A stretch of 10,837 nucleotides of DNA, taken from NCBI GenBank assembly GCA_003554345.1, contig PWGE01000378.1:1-10837 (forward strand), in the 5' to 3' direction. The translations under genes were made by a program, and so were the position numbers. Source of the DNA: Candidatus Sumerlaeota bacterium (GTDB taxonomy: Bacteria > Sumerlaeota > T1SED10-198M). The notes beneath the pieces were generated by a model that was given only the letters and a program-made list of their open reading frames with translations, searched no databases and was not told where the DNA came from. This document shows, piece by piece, positions 5,471 to 10,837 of this stretch (the stretch's first letter is position 1; each line of letters opens with the position of its first letter).

Positions 5471-8161
5471 TTATTCTATCAATTTTCTTTCAGCCTGTTT
5501 ATAAAGAAACATAAAAAAATGGGTTCCCAGACCAAAGAGTAGAATTGTTCCCCATGTGGTCAAACTGATAGGTGCTGTTTGAAAAAGGGTGTTCATAAAA
5601 GGCACATAGATGAGGAGCAGTTGAAAAATTGCCATCAGCGTTATTCCACCCCAGATCCAGAGATTAGAAAATAGCCCTACATGAAAAATGCTCTTAGACA
5701 GCGATCGACAGTTTAACAGGAAAAAGGCTTCAACCACAATAAAAACGGTCACAGCTGCTGTTTGTGCCTGGGCAAGCGTTTTACCTTTATCCAGTTGTGA
5801 GGCAAAGATGTAAAAAGCTGTCCCCAGTAAAATGCCACCTACTATCAGGATTCTGAGTATAAGAGAACGGTCAAGCAGAGGCTGGGTAGGGTCTCGTGGA
5901 GTTCGTTGCATAATATCTTTTTCTTTGGGTTCAAAAGCCAGCATGAGACCCAGAAATAGAGCAGAAGTCATATTAATCCACAGTATTTGCACGGGGGAGA
6001 CGGGAAGGGCTGTTCCCAGAAGAATAGCCAGCAGGATAACCGATCCTTCCCCGATATTCGTGGGAAGGGTCCAGACGATGAACTTCTTTATGTTATCGAA
6101 GACCCCTCTTCCTTCTTCCACAGCCGCTTCAATAGAAGCAAAGTTATCATCCGTCAGAACCATATCAGCTTCTTCTTTTGTTACCTCAGTACCGGTGATA
6201 CCCATGGCGATGCCGATATCGGCCTGTTTTAAGGCTGCTGCATCATTTACTCCGTCCCCTGTCATGGCGACCACTTTCTTTTGTGACTGAATGGCTTTGA
6301 CCAGTCGTAACTTCTGTGCGGGATTTACCCGTGCAAAAACATGCGTTTTATGAACAGTTTCTTGAAGCTCTTTATCAGTGAGATGAGCCAGCTCTGATCC
6401 CGTTAAAGTGGATCCGGTATCTTTAGAATCTATAATGCCCAGTTGTATGGCAATAGCTTGAGCAGTGCAGGCATGATCACCGGTGATCATTTTTACATTG
6501 ATAGAAGCCCTGTGACAGGTTTGAATGGCCTGGATAGCTTCCTGACGAGGGGGATCAATCATACCCTGCAAACCGGTAAAAATGCATCCGCTCTCTATAT
6601 CCTCCCAGTTCAGCTCGTTTTTTTCTGCTTTCTTCCAGGCAAAGGCAAGCACCCTCAGTCCCTTGTTTGCCAGTTTTTCAGCTTTTTGTAAAATCACTTC
6701 ACGATTCATGGGAACAGTTTTTCCCTGTTCATCCATCATTTCATCACATTTTTGCAGCACTTTTTCAATGGAGCCTTTGACGAAGATGCGATGAGAATCT
6801 TTCCATTCGTGGAGGGTAGCCATCAGCTGATTTTCTGATTCAAAAGGGATAGTATCAAGGCGGGGATATTTTTTCTCACAATGTTCCCTGGTGAGCCCTG
6901 ATTTCATTGCTGCTACAATCAGCGCTACTTCTGTTGGATCACCCTGGATTTTGTATTCGCCTTCTACTTCTTCAACGCCACTATCATTGCATAATAACCC
7001 GCAGTACAGGGTGGTTTTTAAAGCCGGGTAATTATCAGAGATGACGTTTTTTTCATCAAGTGTGATTTCCCCCCTGGTATGGTAACCACTACCGGTTAGG
7101 TTGAATGCCCTGGTGCCATCAAAAACTTTCTGTACCGTCATCTGATTTTCGGTAAGTGTGCCTGTTTTATCGGAACAGATGACCATGGTGCTGCCCAGAG
7201 TTTCTACAGCGGGAAGTTTGCGGATGATGGCATGACGCCGTGCCATACGGGAAACTCCCATGGCTAAGGTAATAGTCAGGGCAGCAGGGAGTCCCTCCGG
7301 AATGGCACCTACAGCCAGAGCAACAGCAGCCATGAAAACTTCCCCTGGTGGATCCCCCTGGATAAAATAACCTATCCCGAAAGCCATTATTGCCATGGCA
7401 ATAATGATCCATAAGAGTAAATGACTGAAGGATTGAATGCTTTTTGTTAAAGGAGTATCCAGCTTTTCCACTCCGCTGATGAGTTCAGATATTTTGCCGA
7501 CTTCAGTGAATTCTCCAGTAGAGGTGACTACTCCTGTGACCTGCCCGTATGTTATATGCGTGGAGGCATATAACATGTTTTTTCGGTCGGCAAGAGGAGT
7601 ATCTTCAGGCAGTTCTGCAGGTGATTTTTCGACGGGAATGGATTCTCCTGTTAAAGCTGCTTCTTCCGCTCTTGTGTCTTTGGTTTTGACAATCCGCATA
7701 TCGGCTGGTACCCGGTCTCCTGATCGGAGAAATACAATATCTCCTGGTACCAGATCCGAGGCGTCGACTTTTTTTCTCTTCCCTTCTCTGATGACAGTGG
7801 TTTCGGTAATCATAGAGCGAGATAAAGCATCCAGGGCTCGTACAGCCTTCGTTTCCTGAACAAAACTGATAAAAGCATTGATGATAACCACAGCAAAAAT
7901 GACCAGGGAATCGATATATTCGCCCAGGAAAAAGGTCACTAAAACCGCACCGAGAAGAATATATATGAGTGGCTGATGGAATTGTTTTAAAAGACGCAGC
8001 CACCATGATTCTGCTTTTTTGGGCTCTAATTCATTTTTTCCATATTTTTTTTGACGTTGGTTCACTGCTGTTGGAGTGAGCCCCTGCATGGAGTCTACCT
8101 CCAGCTTCCTGCAAACCTCTTCGAATGAAAAAGCATGGGCTGCTTGTGTTTCTTTTCGCAT
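5471..8161 (-). CDS. P2-type cation-transporting P-type ATPase (Ca2+-ATPase-like)
   Basis: This is a membrane pump of the PacL/PMR1-like P-type group that moves a cation using ATP. In 896-residue numbering it has an N-terminal cation-ATPase domain (about 8-65), actuator TGES (171-174) and M4 motif PEGLP (288-292). The phosphorylation site is SDKTGTLT with D331. It also has KGSIEKV in the nucleotide domain and TGDGVNDAAA (634-643). Four C-terminal membrane segments end at about residue 890. M5 keeps N702 and E705 (TNIGE), but M6 reads WINMTSALFLG, with Ala734 where Ca2+ pumps have Asp. The transported ion is therefore uncertain. I chose the ATG at 8161 because GGAGAG lies about 10 nt upstream. 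The ATG at 8182 adds 7 residues but has no Shine-Dalgarno sequence and remains possible. The 3' end faces the debranching gene, and no terminator is visible in the 13-nt gap. Confidence 0.93.
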   Translation of the reverse strand: MRKETQAAHAFSFEEVCRKLEVDSMQGLTPTAVNQRQKKYGKNELEPKKAESWWLRLLKQFHQPLIYILLGAVLVTFFLGEYIDSLVIFAVVIINAFISFVQETKAVRALDALSRSMITETTVIREGKRKKVDASDLVPGDIVFLRSGDRVPADMRIVKTKDTRAEEAALTGESIPVEKSPAELPEDTPLADRKNMLYASTHITYGQVTGVVTSTGEFTEVGKISELISGVEKLDTPLTKSIQSFSHLLLWIIIAMAIMAFGIGYFIQGDPPGEVFMAAVALAVGAIPEGLPAALTITLAMGVSRMARRHAIIRKLPAVETLGSTMVICSDKTGTLTENQMTVQKVFDGTRAFNLTGSGYHTRGEITLDEKNVISDNYPALKTTLYCGLLCNDSGVEEVEGEYKIQGDPTEVALIVAAMKSGLTREHCEKKYPRLDTIPFESENQLMATLHEWKDSHRIFVKGSIEKVLQKCDEMMDEQGKTVPMNREVILQKAEKLANKGLRVLAFAWKKAEKNELNWEDIESGCIFTGLQGMIDPPRQEAIQAIQTCHRASINVKMITGDHACTAQAIAIQLGIIDSKDTGSTLTGSELAHLTDKELQETVHKTHVFARVNPAQKLRLVKAIQSQKKVVAMTGDGVNDAAALKQADIGIAMGITGTEVTKEEADMVLTDDNFASIEAAVEEGRGVFDNIKKFIVWTLPTNIGEGSVILLAILLGTALPVSPVQILWINMTSALFLGLMLAFEPKEKDIMQRTPRDPTQPLLDRSLILRILIVGGILLGTAFYIFASQLDKGKTLAQAQTAAVTVFIVVEAFFLLNCRSLSKSIFHVGLFSNLWIWGGITLMAIFQLLLIYVPFMNTLFQTAPISLTTWGTILLFGLGTHFFMFLYKQAERKLIE

Positions 8162-8330
8162 GGTACTTGAACTCTCCACCATGTAATTTTTTTCGTTGAA
8201 AGCAACGTTTAAGATTTGAAAATATTTTAGCAGAATAGGAGGATTTAAAAAGGAAGAGGTGTGTTTTCTAAAGGGCTAAAAGTTTTGACTCGAACTGTGT
8301 GAGGGTTTTTAAGGCATATTTATGACAATT

Positions 8331-8347
8331 CAGAAACGTTATTTCTG
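8331..8347. repeat. Short perfect inverted repeat in the ATPase leader region
   Basis: CAGAAA and TTTCTG flank a 5-nt spacer CGTTA. The repeat lies just downstream of the candidate ATPase promoter, at about +12 to +28 of the predicted transcript, a position where a repressor could bind. With only 6-bp arms it could be chance. Confidence 0.25.
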
Positions 8348-8365
8348 CAAAAAAGAAAGGTTGCA

Positions 8366-8393
8366 AATATATGGAACCATTGAGGTGAATCAA
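8366..8393 (-). promoter_or_regulatory. Candidate promoter for the ATPase gene
   Basis: On the minus strand, TTGATT (8393-8388) is followed by a 16-nt spacer and TATATT (8371-8366, five of six matches to the -10 consensus). The start would be near 8359, giving a leader of about 200 nt that includes a small hairpin (CGTTG/CAACG, 8194-8207). The region is AT-rich, so false matches are likely. No riboswitch was recognised in the leader. Confidence 0.35.
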
Positions 8394-8427
8394 AGGAAAA
8401 CGCTCTGATATTTATGGTAACAGGGGG

Positions 8428-9432
8428 TCAAAAAACCTTCTCATTTTCAGGACATTGTGGATCTGCGGCGTAAAATGAGCCAGAAAGAGCGTACACAAGA
8501 GCACGACATCCTGAACACGAATCAAAAGAACAGTGCCGACAGGGAGAGTGGAGCTTTTCGGGCAAGAATCTGTTCCGAAACCCGGTAAGATTGTCAAGTA
8601 TAGTGGAGAAAGAGGTTGTAAAAACATTTCCCACTGAAATGGGAAAGCGGCGGCATGGATAAACAGTACCGTCAGGCATAAGAGCCATGGAGTCGCCGCC
8701 TAAATTGCAAAAGGCCCCGGCAATATCTCCTGTTACAAAATCGAAGTAAAAAGCACGGTAAGGAAATAATTCTTCTGCGTCACATGCAAGAAGTGAGGCT
8801 ATATATGATAACACGAACTTCCATTCTTTACTTCCGGCGGTTTTTTCTTTCATTATGTTTCCCCGTCCCCACGGAATAAAGCGTTCAATAATCAATCCTT
8901 CGGCATTCCAGTCATTACAGAGGTCTATCATCTCTGGCAGGTGCAGATAATTATCTTTATGAAGGGTAAACATGGCTATCCAGGGAGAACTGAGTTTCAC
9001 AATATTCCGTTGCACTTTTTGAAAAGAACCTTTTCCCCGAATTTTGTCGTTTTCCTGGCTGCTATGGCTTTCTATGGAGATTTTCCATCCCCTGAATTTA
9101 GGCTGTTGTGTGCAAAAACTGGCATACCTTTCCAGGTGGATGCCGTTAGTGATGATAAAGTATCCCTGTATAAAATCTTTTTCCTCCAGAAGTTTTATTA
9201 TTTGAGTGAAAGACGGGCAGTATAAGGGCTCTCCTCCTGTGACATTGAGTTCCATTGCCCTGTAGCCCCGTTTTTTTAAGTGGCGGGTAATAGAATCAAA
9301 AACCTGATTCCATTCGCGTGGGGTTTTGTCTTTCTGAGCATTAAAGTTCTTCTGATAACAATGCCGGCAACGTAGATTACAAAGATCTGTAAAATGCCAT
9401 TGAAAAGAAAAAATAGTGTGCTCCCTTTTCAT
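8428..9432 (-). CDS. Radical SAM/SPASM domain protein, substrate unknown
   Basis: This 334-residue protein has the radical SAM cluster motif CNLRCRHC (C18, C22, C25), which binds the [4Fe-4S] cluster that cleaves S-adenosylmethionine. It also has a GGEP motif (66-69) and an ITNG strand (94-97). The C-terminal part has a SPASM-like set of seven cysteines: C242, then GTVYPC (C260), C298-x2-C301-x4-C306-x2-C309 and C327. The spacing is slightly tighter than the usual Cx2Cx5Cx3C. SPASM proteins usually carry extra Fe-S clusters and often modify ribosomal peptides or protein side chains, as in PqqE, AlbA and anSME. No precursor peptide, sulfatase or peptide exporter is visible nearby, so the substrate cannot be named. 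The ATG at 9432 lacks a Shine-Dalgarno sequence in an AT-rich leader. It shares its strand with the ATPase gene 245 nt downstream, but the ATPase probably has its own promoter. Confidence 0.9.
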   Translation of the reverse strand: MKREHTIFSFQWHFTDLCNLRCRHCYQKNFNAQKDKTPREWNQVFDSITRHLKKRGYRAMELNVTGGEPLYCPSFTQIIKLLEEKDFIQGYFIITNGIHLERYASFCTQQPKFRGWKISIESHSSQENDKIRGKGSFQKVQRNIVKLSSPWIAMFTLHKDNYLHLPEMIDLCNDWNAEGLIIERFIPWGRGNIMKEKTAGSKEWKFVLSYIASLLACDAEELFPYRAFYFDFVTGDIAGAFCNLGGDSMALMPDGTVYPCRRFPISVGNVFTTSFSTILDNLTGFRNRFLPEKLHSPCRHCSFDSCSGCRALVYALSGSFYAADPQCPENEKVF

Positions 9433-9507
9433 TCTGAAAAAATATTAAAATAAAAAAATGATTTTTACAGGAAAAGATTTCGATTCTAAAAAAAATGAAG
9501 GGTGATA

Positions 9508-9687
9508 GTGGGAAAAGTGACGGATTTTATATGCATAAAAAACATTTGTAAGAATAGTCTCGTGCTTTTCCCGTTGTATGGAATGTTTATAATGTTTTTG
9601 GTTTGTAGCACCTGCCTTTTAATACTGTTATATAGTTGTAAACTATATAAAAATTTTAAAGGGACATCTTCCCGGTTTTTCTTTTAA
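9508..9687 (+). CDS. Doubtful small ORF with one membrane-like segment
   Basis: A GTG-started ORF of 59 codons has AAGGGTGA just upstream (AAGG 6 nt before the GTG) and encodes a hydrophobic stretch around YGMFIMFLVCSTCLLILLYS. It has five cysteines, two of them in the N-terminal part before the segment (CIKNIC), and ends in a basic, Phe-rich tail. It matches no family that I know. Against it, the codons look like plain AT-rich DNA, and the ORF contains a consensus -10 box and a palindrome, so it may be regulatory DNA only. Confidence 0.18.
   Translation: MGKVTDFICIKNICKNSLVLFPLYGMFIMFLVCSTCLLILLYSCKLYKNFKGTSSRFFF
9628..9650. repeat. Perfect 10-bp inverted repeat, operator-like
   Basis: The arms TTATATAGTT (9628-9637) and AACTATATAA (9641-9650) are exact reverse complements around a 3-nt centre GTA. 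The 23-bp size and compact centre suit a dimeric transcription factor site. It lies about 150 nt before the SLC13 start and 195 nt before the radical SAM start. No poly-T tract follows, so it is not a normal terminator. I cannot assign it to a known regulator. Confidence 0.55.
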
Positions 9688-9799
9688 AATAAGAAGCAAC
9701 CGGTGTTTCCTTCAGAGGTCTGTTGGTTGTTTTGGGAAGTCGCTGTCTTTTATTGAGAATTTTATTATTCAGGAACTGCCTGGTTACTTATAGCCACCC

Positions 9800-10837
9800 A
9801 TGAAGCAATACTTTAAACAACTCTTTATCTTTTCCATTTGTATTCTTGTTTTAATGATGGTTCACGTGATTCCTCCACCTGCCGGCCTGGATTCTGCCGG
9901 TTTCGTTATGATTGGAATTGCCGGAGTAGCAGCAATTTTATGGTTTACCGAAGCCATTCCTATTGCTCTTACTGCTCTGTTAGTGGTTTTCCTGCAAAGT
10001 ATATTCGGCATTTTACCTTTGAGTAAGGCGGTAGGTAATCTTGCTCATGAAGTGAACCTTTTGATATTTATCGGGATGGCTTTTTCATTATGTATGGTAG
10101 ACCTGGGACTGGATAAAAAAATTACCCTGGAAGCGCTCAAATTAGCCGGCAGTAGTGTAGAGAAGCTTTTTTTTATGATGATGGTACTGGTGGCTTTTCT
10201 TTCCATGTGGATGTCAAATACTGCAACCGTTGCTATCATGATTCCGATTGCTGCCGGTATAGTCAAGGTGACATCTGGAAAGAAAACAAATATTGGAAAA
10301 CTCTTTACCATTGGTATTGCCTTTGCTGGTACCATTGGTGGAATGGGAACACCGATTGGAACCACTCCTAATCCGATTACTATTGGATTCTTATATGATC
10401 TGGCGGAAGTACAGCTATCTTTCCTTGATTGGGTGATAATAGGCTTGCCTTTTGTTATTATTTTGATTCCAGTTGCCTGGAAGCTTTTGCTTTACCTGTA
10501 TCCCCCGGAAACCAGGCAGGTAGAAACAGCAGTCATAGAGGATATGGAAAGGAAAGATGCCTTTCAGTGGTCTTTTCAGGTAAAAAAATTCCTGGCGATT
10601 TTTGCTTTTATTGTCTTTTTATGGCTTCTGGATGTTTTCGGAAACCAGCTCTCCCTCCCTCACAATTGGTTATATCTTGTCTCCTTGATGGGTATCCTCT
10701 TCCTTTTCTTTCCGGTAATAGGGGTGCTGGACTGGAAAAAAGACCTTAACAGAATAAGTTTCAGTGTGCTCATTTTAATCGGAGGCGGTATATCGATGGG
10801 GAGTGGACTGGTAGAGGCAGGTGTGGTCGAGTGGTTA
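9800..10837 (+). CDS. SLC13/DASS-family anion symporter, N-terminal part (3' partial)
   Basis: The frame is open from the ATG at 9800 to the window edge (346 codons), so the C-terminal third or so is missing. DASS proteins are inner-membrane symporters, mostly Na+-coupled, that import dicarboxylates, citrate, sulfate or similar anions. Family marks are WFTEAIPIALTAL (48-60), the first SNT motif WMSNTATVAIMIPI (137-150), GTIGGMGTPIGTTPNPI (177-193) and ILIGGGISM (325-333), which begins the second structural repeat. Long hydrophobic segments fill the rest. The SNT motif and following glycine-rich block contribute to the Na+ and substrate site in characterised members such as VcINDY. Substrate cannot be set without the second SNT motif. 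The ATG is the first possible start after an in-frame TAG at 9791, and it lacks a clear Shine-Dalgarno sequence. Confidence 0.93.
   Translation, partial: MKQYFKQLFIFSICILVLMMVHVIPPPAGLDSAGFVMIGIAGVAAILWFTEAIPIALTALLVVFLQSIFGILPLSKAVGNLAHEVNLLIFIGMAFSLCMVDLGLDKKITLEALKLAGSSVEKLFFMMMVLVAFLSMWMSNTATVAIMIPIAAGIVKVTSGKKTNIGKLFTIGIAFAGTIGGMGTPIGTTPNPITIGFLYDLAEVQLSFLDWVIIGLPFVIILIPVAWKLLLYLYPPETRQVETAVIEDMERKDAFQWSFQVKKFLAIFAFIVFLWLLDVFGNQLSLPHNWLYLVSLMGILFLFFPVIGVLDWKKDLNRISFSVLILIGGGISMGSGLVEAGVVEWL

Larger units (their letters stand above)
9433..9799. other. Divergent intergenic region between the radical SAM and SLC13 genes
   Basis: This 367-nt AT-rich region separates two divergent genes and must hold their control signals. 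On the plus strand there is a perfect -10 box TATAAT (9588-9593), but no good -35 box at the right distance. On the minus strand TATAAA (9531-9526) has a weak CTTACA 15 nt upstream and could serve the radical SAM gene. A perfect 10-bp inverted repeat lies at 9628-9650, about 28 nt after the start expected from the plus-strand -10 box. A doubtful small ORF covers 9508-9687. A weak GGGA/TCCC hairpin followed by T-rich sequence occurs at 9661-9685. I see no tRNA or known RNA element. Confidence 0.5.

Noticed and set aside
5832-6290. A 152-codon plus-strand ORF opposite the ATPase gene
   Set aside because: It is antisense to conserved ATPase motifs and its Ser/Arg-rich product matches nothing.
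8322-8408. A 28-codon plus-strand ORF (MTIQKRYFCKK...) with AAGG upstream
   Set aside because: It is too short and unlike any known peptide, and it lies in the likely control region of the ATPase gene on the other strand.
8183-8427. Possible yybP-ykoY-type or other metal riboswitch before the ATPase
   Set aside because: I looked because such elements often precede P-type ATPases, but saw none of the conserved core, only a 5-bp hairpin near the start.
9661-9685. Terminator-like GGGA/TCCC hairpin with T-rich tail
   Set aside because: The stem is only 4 bp and the T-tract is interrupted, so it is not convincing.
10045-10365. A minus-strand ORF of 106 codons, and plus-strand out-of-frame ORFs at 9838 and 10429
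   Set aside because: All overlap the open SLC13 frame, which has clear family motifs and runs to the window edge.

Overview
The window is a typical bacterial chromosomal segment, roughly 40% GC by eye. It holds seven convincing protein genes and one doubtful small one. I see no rRNA, tRNA, CRISPR array, transposase or phage gene. The exported parvulin chaperone suggests a cell with a periplasm or outer surface, and MutL carries the endonuclease-type C-terminal motifs (not the E. coli type). The lineage cannot be fixed from this sequence. A spirochaete or another Gram-negative-like anaerobe would fit, but that is only a guess.

Left part (2-3511, + strand): the end of mutL is followed after 2 nt by a 484-residue protein of unknown function (271-1725). 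It has a winged-helix-like segment and a C-terminal stretch resembling a small Sm/YolD-like beta barrel. A good sigma70-type promoter (1758-1786) then starts a compact two-gene unit: a Maf nucleotide pyrophosphatase (TTG start) and a secreted, very acidic and Met-rich parvulin-type prolyl isomerase. The unit ends at a strong intrinsic terminator (3477-3511).

Middle (3517-8161): a GH133 glycogen-debranching-type amylo-alpha-1,6-glucosidase starts only 5 nt after the terminator T-tract and has no visible Shine-Dalgarno sequence. It converges, with a 13-nt gap, on a minus-strand P2-type cation-transporting P-type ATPase. The ATPase keeps the catalytic motifs but lacks the transmembrane-6 aspartate expected of a standard Ca2+ pump.

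Right part (8162-10837): a minus-strand radical SAM/SPASM protein lies upstream of the ATPase, 245 nt away. It is divergent from the start of a SLC13/DASS-family anion symporter that runs off the window end. The 367-nt divergent region holds a perfect 10+3+10 inverted repeat, a consensus -10 box and a doubtful 59-codon membrane ORF.

The genes form no single obvious pathway: DNA repair, nucleotide-pool housecleaning, envelope protein folding, polysaccharide breakdown, cation export, an orphan radical SAM enzyme and anion import. No clear new defence or mobile system is present. The best leads are the unknown protein after mutL, the operator-like palindrome and the terminator abutting the debranching enzyme gene.
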